Assembly: GCF_001598815.1 (NCBI RefSeq)
Contig: NZ_BCZQ01000016.1
Coordinates: forward strand, 1-64,000
Origin: Sphingopyxis terrae subsp. terrae NBRC 15098
GTDB lineage: Bacteria > Pseudomonadota > Alphaproteobacteria > Sphingomonadales > Sphingomonadaceae
Length of the DNA stretch: 64,000 bases
Direction of reading: 5' to 3'
Positions 1 to 8,927 of the stretch are shown piece after piece; position 1 is the stretch's first letter; every line of letters begins with the position of its first letter. The translations under genes were made by a program, and so were the position numbers. Under the pieces are notes generated by a model. That model was not told the origin of the DNA, made no database searches, and saw only the letters and a program-made list of their open reading frames with translations.

Positions 1-428
1 ACGCTGCGACCGAATCGCGGCTGCGCGCGATCCTGACCGAGCTGGTCAAGCCCGGCGCGCCGCCCGCGATTACCGGAATCGCCAACGGCTTCCACGTCCC
101 CGGCACGTTGCCCGGCGAGGGCGAGACGCAGCTGTTCCTCGAAACCAAAACCGGCGAGCCGGTGTCGATCACCGTCCTGACCGCCGCCGACGGATCGCGC
201 CGCTGGTCGGCCGCGTTTGGCGAGATCGTCGACGAAAGCGCGCCGATTCCGCGCCAGAACACGCTCGGCTGGTATCGCCTCGCCTGCGGCCTGCCGCGCA
301 GCCTGCCGCTCAGCAAGCTCGGTGGCACCGCCCCCGAAGACCGCAAGAAGGCGGCCGCCGACTATGCCGTCGTCCTCGGCGCGCTCGGCCAATGCACGCG
401 CACCCGCACGCCGCCGCCGGGCCTCTGA
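1..428 (+). CDS. C-terminal part of an unrecognised protein
   Basis: An open frame runs from the left edge of the window (first full codon at base 3) to a TGA at 426-428, so the 5' end of the gene lies outside. The visible 141 residues carry no motif I recognise. They are soluble in character, with a single Cys near the end and a Pro-rich tail. A TTG at 108 could be read as a start, but the frame stays open upstream and the residues before it look equally coding. The gene lies 111 bases before hom on the same strand. Function unknown. Confidence 0.6.
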   Translation, partial: AATESRLRAILTELVKPGAPPAITGIANGFHVPGTLPGEGETQLFLETKTGEPVSITVLTAADGSRRWSAAFGEIVDESAPIPRQNTLGWYRLACGLPRSLPLSKLGGTAPEDRKKAAADYAVVLGALGQCTRTRTPPPGL

Positions 429-539
429 TCCAGCCGAATTGCCGGGCCTGCGGCAACGCGGGGCCTTGTTTCCGGGCGAAAAGCCGATAGGGGCGCAGGC
501 GACCGCGGGCTTCGGCCCGCCCTGCCAAGGAGTGCCTGC

Positions 540-1859
540 ATGTCGCCTCAGCCCGTCCCCGCTGCCCCGCGCCCGCCGTTGCGTGTCGCGCTCGCCGGTA
601 TCGGCGTCGTCGGCGGCGGCGTCGTCCGGTTGCTCGAGGCCAATCGCGACCTGATCGCCCGCCGCGCCGGCCGCGCGGTCGAGATCGTCGCCATCTCCGC
701 GCGCGACCGCCAGAAGGATCGCGGCGTCGATCTGTCGCCCTATCGCTGGGAAGACGATATGGCGGCGCTGGTCGAGGCCGAGGATGTCGATGTCGTCGTC
801 GAAATGGTCGGCGGCGCCGACGGCCCGGCTTTGACGCTCGCCCGCCAAGCGCTGGGCGCCGGCAAGGCGCTCGTCACCGCGAACAAGGCGATGATCGCGC
901 ATCACGGGCTCGATCTGGCGCGGATCGCCGAGGCGCAGGACAGGCCGCTGAAATATGAAGCCGCGGTCGCGGGCGGCATCCCGGTCATCAAGGCGATCCG
1001 CGAAGGCGCCTCGGCGAACGAGATCGCGCGCGTCTATGGCATCCTCAACGGCACCTGCAATTATATCCTGACGCTGATGGAGCGCGAGGGCGCGAGCTTC
1101 GCCGATGCGCTCGCCGCGGCACAAGCCGAAGGCTATGCCGAAGCCGATCCGACCTTCGACGTCGATGGAATCGACGCCGCGCACAAGCTGTCGATCCTCG
1201 CCGCGCTCTGTTTCGGCACCCGGCTCGATTTCGACACGGTGACCGCCGAGGGTATCCGCGGCCTGATTGCCGCCGACATTCGCGAGGCCGCCGCGCTCGG
1301 CCACCGCGTCCGCCTGATCGGCATGGCTGAACGCGACGAAAGCGGCCTCTATCAGCATGTCCAGCCGTGCCTCGTCCCCGCCGACCATCCGCTGGCCTAT
1401 GTCCCCGGCGCGCTCAACGCCGTCGTCGCCGAGGGCAATTTCGTCGGCCGCCTGTTTTTCGAAGGCGCGGGCGCGGGCGCGGGGCCGACGGCCTCGGCGA
1501 TCGTCGCCGACATCATCGACATCGCGCGCGACGAATATGGTCCCGCCTTCGCGATGCCGGTCGATGCGCTCGATGCCGCCCCCGCCGCCGATGCGGGCGC
1601 GCGCGTCGGAAAACATTATGTCCGCCTGATCGTCGAGGACCGGATCGGCGTGCTTGCCGAGATCGCGACCGCGATGCGCGACGCCGGCGTTTCGATCGAA
1701 AGCTTCATCCAGCGCGGCGACGATGCCGAAGACTGCGTCCTGATCGCGCTCGTGACGCACGAAGGCCCGGGCCGCGCCGTCGCCGCAGCGCTCGCCGCGC
1801 TCGCGGCTTCGGATCATGTCATCGGTACGCCGATGCACATGCCGATTCTGGCGCTCTGA
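540..1859 (+). CDS. hom: Homoserine dehydrogenase
   Basis: Reduces aspartate semialdehyde to homoserine with NAD(P)H, the branch point to threonine and methionine. The 439-residue length is normal for the family with a C-terminal regulatory domain. An N-terminal Rossmann fold is seen at about residues 10-30 (ALAGIGVVGGG). The substrate-binding core follows, with NGTCNYIL and the catalytic-region motif GYAEADPTFDVDG near residue 200. An ACT domain starts at about residue 360 (YVRLIVEDRIGVLAEIATAM), consistent with feedback control by threonine. The ATG is preceded by AAGGAG at 528-533. Just upstream is a hairpin, GCGGGC-TTCG-GCCCGC (505-520), which might influence translation; this is only a suggestion. 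Confidence 0.97.
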   Translation: MSPQPVPAAPRPPLRVALAGIGVVGGGVVRLLEANRDLIARRAGRAVEIVAISARDRQKDRGVDLSPYRWEDDMAALVEAEDVDVVVEMVGGADGPALTLARQALGAGKALVTANKAMIAHHGLDLARIAEAQDRPLKYEAAVAGGIPVIKAIREGASANEIARVYGILNGTCNYILTLMEREGASFADALAAAQAEGYAEADPTFDVDGIDAAHKLSILAALCFGTRLDFDTVTAEGIRGLIAADIREAAALGHRVRLIGMAERDESGLYQHVQPCLVPADHPLAYVPGALNAVVAEGNFVGRLFFEGAGAGAGPTASAIVADIIDIARDEYGPAFAMPVDALDAAPAADAGARVGKHYVRLIVEDRIGVLAEIATAMRDAGVSIESFIQRGDDAEDCVLIALVTHEGPGRAVAAALAALAASDHVIGTPMHMPILAL

Positions 1860-1913
1860 CCCCGCTTGCATTCGCGAAACCCCCTGTTACCCCTCGCATA
1901 GGGGAACGGGGGG

Positions 1914-2744
1914 ATGGACATGGATATAGCGATCCGGGACGGCCTGGCCGAAGCACGCACACTGGCCCGCCGGCATTGGCAAGCGCTGCTGGCCTATGTC
2001 GGCCTCGGCGTCGTGCTGCCCTTTCTGTTGCTGTCGAGCGAGCCGATCTTCGATCTGCGCACCCTTGTCGCCATCGCCGCCGATCCCTGGACCTATCGCG
2101 TCAGCGGCTCGATCACCGGACCGCTCTATCTTCTGGGTATCGTCAGCCTGATCGTCAGCGGCGCGCTGCTCGCGGCGTGGAATGCGCTGCTCGCCGACAT
2201 CCGCGAGGGTTATATTTCGGAGATCATGTACGGGCTCGTCGCGGGGGCGGCCTATCTGGCGGTCAATATGATCCTCTATTTCGGCGTCGGGATCATCCTG
2301 TCGTTGCCGATCCTGCTGCTCGCGGCATTTCAGTCTGTTCAGAGCTATGGAATCGCCCTTGTGATCGTCCGCTATATCGTGTCGGCGCTGCTCGGCTCGT
2401 GGATTTACGCGCGCTTCTGCCTCGTCGGACCGGTGATGGCGGCGAGCGGGCGGCTCGAGCCGGTATCGGCCTTTGCCGAATCCTGGCGCCGTACGCGAAC
2501 GGCATGGCCGCGCCTCCTCTGGCTCTATCTTGCCATCTATGTCCTGTCCGGCCTGCTGACGCTGGCGCTGCTCGCACCGCATCTCTTCATTCTGTTCAAC
2601 AGCGCGCCCGGCAGCTTCGCGGAAACGGCAATGAGCGTCGGATGGCTGTTGTTCTGGGCCGCCTATTTCCTGATGCTGCTGCTCGTTCCGGCGGGTCTCT
2701 ACCGCGCCTCCGAAGATCGCACCACGGTCGAGGTGTTTGCCTAG
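1914..2744 (+). CDS. Multi-pass inner-membrane protein, function unknown
   Basis: A 276-residue protein with about six hydrophobic segments (near residues 25-41, 68-90, 105-150, 155-175, 205-225 and 240-260) and short charged loops, so an integral membrane protein. No catalytic motif is visible. The layout loosely resembles membrane proteins of the glycerophosphodiesterase-membrane-domain or YciC type, but I cannot assign it. The ATG at 1914 follows a G-rich stretch (ACGGGGGG) that can serve as ribosome binding site. Its TAG stop overlaps, in the palindrome CTAG, the TAG of the convergent gene on the minus strand. Confidence 0.75.
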   Translation: MDMDIAIRDGLAEARTLARRHWQALLAYVGLGVVLPFLLLSSEPIFDLRTLVAIAADPWTYRVSGSITGPLYLLGIVSLIVSGALLAAWNALLADIREGYISEIMYGLVAGAAYLAVNMILYFGVGIILSLPILLLAAFQSVQSYGIALVIVRYIVSALLGSWIYARFCLVGPVMAASGRLEPVSAFAESWRRTRTAWPRLLWLYLAIYVLSGLLTLALLAPHLFILFNSAPGSFAETAMSVGWLLFWAAYFLMLLLVPAGLYRASEDRTTVEVFA

Positions 2745-3202
2745 GGCTCCTCGGGCAGCGCGGGGGTTCCCGTTTCGGGATCGGTCGCGCGCTTCGCCAT
2801 CTCGTAAAGCGGATTATATTCGGGGCCGGGCTTGTACCGCCCGCCGATCGGCATCCAGTTATAGGGCAGCTTGTCGAGGCTCATCGCCTTCGCCTCGGCG
2901 CGCGGGATTTGCGGCGATGCATCCTGACCCACACCGGCGATGGCGCGCAGTTCGGGCGACAGGCGATTGCGGTCGGTATCGGAGCCGCACACCAGAATCT
3001 CGCCAGCCTTGATCGGGCCGCAGCGGCGCACGGGGTCGGGCAGCACCCGGCTGCGCGCGATCGCCCCCTCGGCGTCCTGCGCGGGCGGCGGCGACGCCTC
3101 CTGCGCCGCGAGCGGCGGCGCTGTCATGCCGATGACGCACGACAGCGTAATCACGCCCCCGAATCGGGCGAAGCGATCTCGACAAGCGGGGCGCACGACC
3201 AT
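2741..3202 (-). CDS. Small secreted hypothetical protein
   Basis: A 153-residue reading starting at the ATG whose complement is at 3200-3202. The first 34 residues look like a signal peptide: basic start, hydrophobic stretch VITLSCVIGM, then PPLAAQ as a possible cleavage region. The mature part has two Cys within RRCGPIKAGEILVCGS, a pattern I associate with small exported sphingomonad proteins of unknown role. The frame is open far upstream, but that part overlaps glpX in antisense and looks like shadow. It diverges from glpX with 54 bases between the starts. Its stop shares CTAG with the preceding plus-strand gene. Confidence 0.7.
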   Translation of the reverse strand: MVVRPACRDRFARFGGVITLSCVIGMTAPPLAAQEASPPPAQDAEGAIARSRVLPDPVRRCGPIKAGEILVCGSDTDRNRLSPELRAIAGVGQDASPQIPRAEAKAMSLDKLPYNWMPIGGRYKPGPEYNPLYEMAKRATDPETGTPALPEEP

Positions 3203-3256
3203 ATGGCGCGCAGCATGCCGATGGGGCGGAGCAAGTAAAGACGGAGATGTGTACCG

Positions 3257-4231
<975 letters not shown>

Positions 4232-4265
4232 GGATGCCCTGCCACCCCAAAGCGGGATCAGGACT

Positions 4266-7058
4266 CTAGCCGCCGCCATCCCGCGCATCATTGGGCGGTG
4301 CCCGTGCGCCGCCCTGTCCCCCGTCGGCGGCGTCCCCGCCCGCCAGCGCGCGCGCCAGCGGCCTTAGCGCCAGCGTTCCGAGCCGAACGCGCGGCATCTG
4401 CTTGCCGGGGACGGCGGACAGCACGAAAGCGGGATCGAGCCGCAAAGCGGCCGCCGATGCTTTCGCCATCCGCACCGTGTAACGCCCGTAAGCTACGCTT
4501 TCGAAAAGGAAATATCCGTCAAACTCGGTCAGCGTGGTCGCGCGCACCCGTCCTTCGGCATCGACCAGCTCGAGCTGCAATCCCCCGATCGCATTGCCGC
4601 CGTCGCGCATTGCGACGCCTTCGATTTCGCCGGCGGCGGTCAGCGGCAGCGCGACCCGCGTCGCGACGCCGGGCCGCGGCGTGACGACCACACCGGGCAG
4701 CGCGGGCTGGACATAGGGATCGGGCAGGCTCCCGGCGTCGATGCCGATCATCACCGGACGAAAGGGTTCGAGTCCGTCGATCGTGGCACGGCCATCCTTC
4801 GCGGTCGCGCGATCGACAAAGGTATTGCCCGCGGTCAGCGGGACGTCGGCGACCGCCGCTTCGCCGGGTTGGCGGATGCCATCGCCATTATCGTCCATCC
4901 ACACTTCGGCGAGCACCTGACCGCGGCTCGCCAGTTTTTCGCTCGACACGCGCCAGCCCCCGCTGCCGCCATCGGCCCGGCTGCGCGGCCCGAAGCTGAA
5001 GGCGAGCGACAATGACGCCGCGACCGATCCGTCGCTCGCCACCTCACCGAAGCCCGAAAGCTGAAACTTGTCGAAACGGCGCGTGTAGCCAATCCCGGCG
5101 CGCGCGCGGTCGAGCCCCTTGTCATATCCCAGCTCGGCGCGCCATTCGGCGTCGCGCTTGCCCGACCATTCGGCAATCGCGGTCAGGCGCGAATCGGCGT
5201 TCGATCCCGCCAGCGCAAAGCGCGCCTCACCGCGCAGGCGGACGCGCCCGATGCGCGCATTGGCGAGCAGTGTGGCGGTCAGATTATCGGGCGGGTCGGG
5301 GCCATAGGGCACATCCGATCGCGACCAGTCGATCTGTCCGGTCAGCGTTATCGTGCGGAAACTCGCCGAGGCGCGCGCCGAGGCCTCGATGCTCGAAACG
5401 CCCGAGGTCCGGTCGATCTTCGCCAGATCGACATGCAACGGCAGCACCGTCTGGCCCAATTTTACCGACTGGTCGATCGACACCGAATAGAGGCCGTTGA
5501 TATTATTGATGAAACGGTCCGAAACAAAACCGCCCCAACCGCGCATGGCGTCAGCGCGGATATAGGTTTCGCCAAAGCCGGTGAGCCAGCTGGCCCGCAG
5601 CGCGCGACCGCCGTCGTCGGCATAGGCGGCGCCGACCTCCAGCAAGGTCGGGCCGATCGACCGGCGCAGTGCCGCTTCGCCATAGTTGCGACGGACATTT
5701 TCGATCAACAGGCTGTGGAAATAGGCGGCGATCGAGGTGCGGGTATCGAGGCCGCGCTCGATCCCCAGCGAACCGCGCCAGCCGCGCCGGAAGGCGCCGC
5801 CGCGCGGCCCGCCGAACTCGATCAGGTCGGTATCGTCCTGGGCAATCCCGGCCCAATACCAGGTCTTTTGCGGCGGAATCGAATCGAGCCCGACCTGCAA
5901 CTGCCGGATTTCGCGCCGCACTTGTCCCTGCGGGCCATAAAGGACGATTTCGAACCGGTTCGATCCATATTGCAGTGGGACGCCCAGAAATTCGTAGCGG
6001 CCATCGCCATTGGGGCTGGTAAAGGCCAGCAACTGGCCGTTGCGATAGAGTTCGGCGTCCCATCCGGCGGGCAAATCGCCCCGGAAATCGGTCTTGTCGA
6101 ACGCATCGGGGCGTTCGACCGGGCGATTGGTCAGGACCGCGCCGCGGCCCGGTACCGACTGGGCGACGATTCCCGTCGACAACAGGCTGACATCGCCGAC
6201 CGCATAATGCGTCGCGTGGAGCGGGCCGAGAAGCTGGCCGGTGGGATCGGTGCGATAGAGCCGCAGGCGAAGACTGTCGGGGACGCCCTTGTCGTCGGAC
6301 GACAGGCGCGCATCGAAGCTCTGCTTGAGCAATTCGCCGGCCGCGAAGATTTCGTAGCGCGCCTGCGTCGAAGAGCCGCCCTGCTTGTCGGACACCACGC
6401 CTGCCGAAGCGACAACGTCGACCGACGGCGTGCTCCACGTTCGGTAGGGGCGCGTCGTTTGCGGCAGGCTGGCGAGGTCGAAGCGCGTCTGCGGACGGAT
6501 CGTTGCGGCGCGCGCGCGGCGTTCGGCGGCGAGCTGAAACGGCAATTTTTCCTTCGAATCGATGCGCAGAACCGCATTCGACAGGTCGGCGCTGATCGGC
6601 ACGCCGATCCATTTCGACAGGCTGGCAAGGTCGACGCACCACCCCGCCGCCGTGTCGCGGATCGTATTCGCCCCGATCCGGATGCGCTCGCTGCCCGCGC
6701 GGACTTCGCCCGCGTCGCGGTCGATCAGGAAGGTGCGGCGCTCGTCGAGCACCCAGCCGGTTGCGCGGCGCAACTTACGGTCGACGCGCACCGCGAGATC
6801 GAGTGCGAGCACGACATCGGCAAGATCGACGCACAGCCCCTGCGGCGTCTGATAACCCCGCACCCCGTCGCCGAGCCGATATTGGCCCGAGCGCAGATCG
6901 AACAGCCAGCGGTCGTCTTCGTTCGGTTTCCAGCCGTCGCTAGGAATTTGAGAAATATCTGTTTTTTCAGCGGCATGGGCGCCGGTGGGCAGCGTGCCCA
7001 CCAGCGCCATCCCGGCAGCGAGCGCCGGCAGCAGGCGTTTCAGGAGGGCGCCGAGCAT
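4266..7058 (-). CDS. Usher-like outer-membrane protein with Sdr/CnaB-like C-terminus
   Basis: A 930-residue exported protein encoded 33 bases after a PapD-like chaperone, so likely the outer-membrane channel that secretes and assembles the DUF4402 pilin. Residues 1-30 form a signal peptide ending AHAA. Residues 31-200 hold two CVDLA-type repeats (near 76 and 141). Residues 327-390 resemble the plug region of ushers (LPAGWDAELYRNGQLL, then GRYEFLGVPL and FEIVLYGPQG). Residues 399-690 alternate polar and hydrophobic residues as in a beta barrel. Unusually, residues 714-760 resemble an SdrD B-like repeat (VWMDDNGDGIRQPGEAAV) and residues 808-865 a carboxypeptidase-regulatory/CnaB-like fold (FDGYFLFESVAYGRYTV). 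The tail is Gly/Ala-rich. The assignment rests on context and the plug-like motif. It could instead be another type of surface barrel. Confidence 0.75.
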   Translation of the reverse strand: MLGALLKRLLPALAAGMALVGTLPTGAHAAEKTDISQIPSDGWKPNEDDRWLFDLRSGQYRLGDGVRGYQTPQGLCVDLADVVLALDLAVRVDRKLRRATGWVLDERRTFLIDRDAGEVRAGSERIRIGANTIRDTAAGWCVDLASLSKWIGVPISADLSNAVLRIDSKEKLPFQLAAERRARAATIRPQTRFDLASLPQTTRPYRTWSTPSVDVVASAGVVSDKQGGSSTQARYEIFAAGELLKQSFDARLSSDDKGVPDSLRLRLYRTDPTGQLLGPLHATHYAVGDVSLLSTGIVAQSVPGRGAVLTNRPVERPDAFDKTDFRGDLPAGWDAELYRNGQLLAFTSPNGDGRYEFLGVPLQYGSNRFEIVLYGPQGQVRREIRQLQVGLDSIPPQKTWYWAGIAQDDTDLIEFGGPRGGAFRRGWRGSLGIERGLDTRTSIAAYFHSLLIENVRRNYGEAALRRSIGPTLLEVGAAYADDGGRALRASWLTGFGETYIRADAMRGWGGFVSDRFINNINGLYSVSIDQSVKLGQTVLPLHVDLAKIDRTSGVSSIEASARASASFRTITLTGQIDWSRSDVPYGPDPPDNLTATLLANARIGRVRLRGEARFALAGSNADSRLTAIAEWSGKRDAEWRAELGYDKGLDRARAGIGYTRRFDKFQLSGFGEVASDGSVAASLSLAFSFGPRSRADGGSGGWRVSSEKLASRGQVLAEVWMDDNGDGIRQPGEAAVADVPLTAGNTFVDRATAKDGRATIDGLEPFRPVMIGIDAGSLPDPYVQPALPGVVVTPRPGVATRVALPLTAAGEIEGVAMRDGGNAIGGLQLELVDAEGRVRATTLTEFDGYFLFESVAYGRYTVRMAKASAAALRLDPAFVLSAVPGKQMPRVRLGTLALRPLARALAGGDAADGGQGGARAPPNDARDGGG

Positions 7059-7091
7059 CGCCGCCTCCGTCCGGTCCCGCGCGCCGTCCGG

Positions 7092-7919
7092 CTATTTCAC
7101 CACCCGGTCGGCCTGATCGATCGTCGCGCCGCCGACTTCGCGATCCTCCGAATAGCGGATCTGCACAGGCCCCCTCAGCTTCGCCGCGACCTCGGCCGGC
7201 ACGCGCAGCGAAACGGTGCGATCGCCGACCTCGGGATAGACGGCGATGCCGCGCGCCAGCAGCAGCGGCTCGGCCACACCCGGCCGCGTCACCGCGATAT
7301 CGCCATAGACCGACCGGTTGCCGGTGCGCGTCAGGTGGAAATTGAAGGCAGGTCCGTCGCGCGTATCCCCAACCCAAGCCTCCCCGATCTTTGCGGTCGC
7401 CGCGAGGTCGCCGACACGCACGATGATCGGGATAGTGATGCCATAGATGGGGGTAAGCGCGATCGACACACCTTCGCCCTTCGGCTTGGCAGGATCGACC
7501 ACGGCCGGTGCCGCATCGGGAACCGCGCGGAACAGCATATGCGCGCGATATTCACCCGGCGCGAGTCCTTCGGGGATACGCACGCCGATGCGGATCACCT
7601 GCGGCTGGTTCGGCGGCAGCGTCACGCGGCGCGGGCTGAAGGCGATCATGTCGAGCGCGGCGCGTTCGGCAGCGTTCGCGTTCGCTTCGTCGATCTCGTC
7701 GAGCCCGCCCTCGGCGGTCATCCGCTTGACCTCCAGGCTGACGCGGTAGGTTGCGGGTTCGGCCCCGATGTTGTTGAGCACCACCTCGGTGCCGCGCGAT
7801 CCGTCGAGAATCACGCGCGTCGGTGCCACGAGCAGATCGCCCGCGGCGTGCGCGGACGGCGCGGTGCTGCTGCACACAGCCGCCGCGAGCAGGCAAAAGC
7901 CCCTGAAAAAGCGAAACAT
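7092..7919 (-). CDS. PapD-like periplasmic pilus chaperone
   Basis: A 275-residue protein starting with a signal peptide (MFRFFRGFCLLAAAVCS, cleavage near SAHA-AG). The N-terminal immunoglobulin-like domain shows LLVAPTRVILDGSRGTEVVLNNIG and later PPNQPQVIRIGVRIP, the pattern of chaperone G1-strand and subunit-binding regions. The C-terminal domain continues with GDIAVTRPG and a final RYSEDREV. It would cap pilin subunits by donor-strand complementation and hand them to the usher encoded next. The open frame reaches 8015, but the ATG at 7919 has GGGGAT about 7 bases upstream and begins a signal peptide, so I use it. CtrA-like sites lie 74-97 bases upstream. Confidence 0.88.
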   Translation of the reverse strand: MFRFFRGFCLLAAAVCSSTAPSAHAAGDLLVAPTRVILDGSRGTEVVLNNIGAEPATYRVSLEVKRMTAEGGLDEIDEANANAAERAALDMIAFSPRRVTLPPNQPQVIRIGVRIPEGLAPGEYRAHMLFRAVPDAAPAVVDPAKPKGEGVSIALTPIYGITIPIIVRVGDLAATAKIGEAWVGDTRDGPAFNFHLTRTGNRSVYGDIAVTRPGVAEPLLLARGIAVYPEVGDRTVSLRVPAEVAAKLRGPVQIRYSEDREVGGATIDQADRVVK

Positions 7920-7991
7920 AGATACGATCCCCACAATCGTGCGGGGGCCGCGGTCGCCGCCCCCAGGTTGGTCGCATCCCTGTTGCGCCAT

Positions 7992-8016
7992 CATGGTTGA
8001 TATTTCGCTAACCATG
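7992..8016. promoter_or_regulatory. Inverted repeat with two CtrA-like half-sites
   Basis: CATGGTT (7992-7998) and AACCATG (8010-8016) form a 7-base inverted repeat with an 11-base spacer, upstream of the chaperone start at 7919. Each arm reads as a near match to the alphaproteobacterial CtrA half-site TTAACCAT: CTAACCAT on the plus strand at 8009-8016 and TCAACCAT on the minus strand at 8000-7993. A similar site lies upstream of the pilin gene. Binding by CtrA is inferred. Confidence 0.4.
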
Positions 8017-8051
8017 CCGGGGCCCGCGCACTTCGTCCTGCGCCGCGCATA

Positions 8052-8093
8052 CGAAAAGGGGCCGCCGGAGCTGGTATCCGGCGACCCCTTTCG
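8052..8093 (-). terminator. Hairpin between pilin and chaperone genes
   Basis: A long stem-loop 51 bases downstream of the pilin stop. The outer stem pairs CGAAA(A)GGGG at 8052-8061 with CCCCTTTCG at 8085-8093. The inner stem pairs CGCCGGA at 8063-8069 with TCCGGCG at 8077-8083. Read on the minus strand it ends in CCCCTTTTCG, so the T run is short. It may terminate most pilin transcripts, or stabilise their 3' end, so that pilin is made in excess of chaperone and usher. Confidence 0.55.
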
Positions 8094-8144
8094 ATGGCCG
8101 GCACGCCCACAGGCGCGCCGATCCCCCCACCTGATAATCAGGGT

Positions 8145-8642
8145 TTACTGGTAGTTGGCAGTGACGTTGAACGTGCCGCTGTAATCGCCAGCCGTCTGGT
8201 TGGCGCCAACGCTGAGCGTGCCGCCGACCTGAAAGCTGCCGCCGGTCGCACCGAGCGTGACGTTCGTCGCCGAATAGCTGAGCGTCGAGTTCATCGTGCC
8301 GCCGAGCGATCCGTTGAGCGTGACATTCGCGTCGCCGCCGACCACGACAACCGCACCATTGGTGCCGGTGATGTCGAAATTGGCCGCCGTCGTGGTGCCG
8401 GTGCAGGTCAGCCCGGTGCCGCAGGTCACGCCGCCCGCGGTCGACACCGCAACCGTCGAGGCGGTCGCGCCGCTGATGACGGTCGCGAACTGCAGGTCGC
8501 TGGTGTTGGAGAGCGTGATCTGGCGAAGGATCTTCGCCTTCGCCGTACCCGTGGCCGTCGCCGCATGCGCCGCCGGGGCGTTCATGGCGAGAGCAGCAAT
8601 CGCGGCGCCGATGAGGGCGCGCTTCATTCCAATGGTGCGCAT
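8145..8642 (-). CDS. DUF4402-type pilin subunit
   Basis: A 165-residue exported protein. The signal peptide is residues 1 to about 27 (MKRALIGAAIAALAMNAP, ending AAHA). The mature part is rich in Thr, Ser, Gly and Ala, begins TATGTAKAKILRQITL, contains one Cys pair (CGTGLTC), and ends in FNVTANYQ with an aromatic residue near the C-terminus as in subunits recognised by PapD-type chaperones. This matches the DUF4402 family. It is the first gene of the pilus cluster. The ATG at 8642 has AAGGGA 7 bases upstream. A second ATG at 8627 is possible but has a poorer site. The likely product is the major fibre subunit. Confidence 0.82.
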   Translation of the reverse strand: MRTIGMKRALIGAAIAALAMNAPAAHAATATGTAKAKILRQITLSNTSDLQFATVISGATASTVAVSTAGGVTCGTGLTCTGTTTAANFDITGTNGAVVVVGGDANVTLNGSLGGTMNSTLSYSATNVTLGATGGSFQVGGTLSVGANQTAGDYSGTFNVTANYQ

Positions 8643-8738
8643 AAGTTGGTCCCTTGAACAGTCGATAATCGAATGGAAATCCCACCCCATTCGCCGACCC
8701 CTTTAGCGGGCGACCGGTTCAGCTTTTGCCCAACAAGC

Positions 8739-8746
8739 ATGGTTAA
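8739..8746 (-). promoter_or_regulatory. CtrA-like half-site upstream of pilin gene
   Basis: The minus strand reads TTAACCAT here, an exact match to the CtrA half-site known from alphaproteobacteria, 97 bases upstream of the pilin ATG. With the two near matches before the chaperone gene, it suggests cell-cycle or motility-linked control of the pilus. The site is seen directly; its use is inferred. Confidence 0.4.
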
Positions 8747-8836
8747 CAGCGCATATAGAATTGGCCCGCGTTGCAGGGTACAAGCGAGCAAAAACAAGGC
8801 GTTACGCCAGTTTTCGGTCAATCGTGGGGATTGCCG

Positions 8837-8845
8837 CCCCCCCCC
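8837..8845. repeat. Run of nine C in the pilin upstream region
   Basis: A mononucleotide tract of nine C lies in the 285-base gap between the pilin start (8642) and the parB stop (8928), about 195 bases upstream of the pilin ATG. Tracts like this can slip during replication. The remainder of the gap holds no credible gene, only a short in-frame extension of antisense reading. Confidence 0.5.
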
Positions 8846-8927
8846 TTAACGGCCCGCTGCGGGACAGATTAAGCGCGTCGGATAGAAAGATATCAGCAGC
8901 GAATCGCGATAGGTCGGCAGGCGCCGA

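Noticed and set aside
505..520. GCGGGC-TTCG-GCCCGC hairpin as terminator of the partial first gene
   Set aside because: No T run follows and it is close to the hom ribosome site, so it more likely affects translation or is neutral.
5433..8000. 855-codon plus-strand open frame across the usher and chaperone genes
   Set aside because: It lies antisense to two genes with clear family motifs and has Arg/Ala-rich repetitive composition typical of GC-rich shadow frames.
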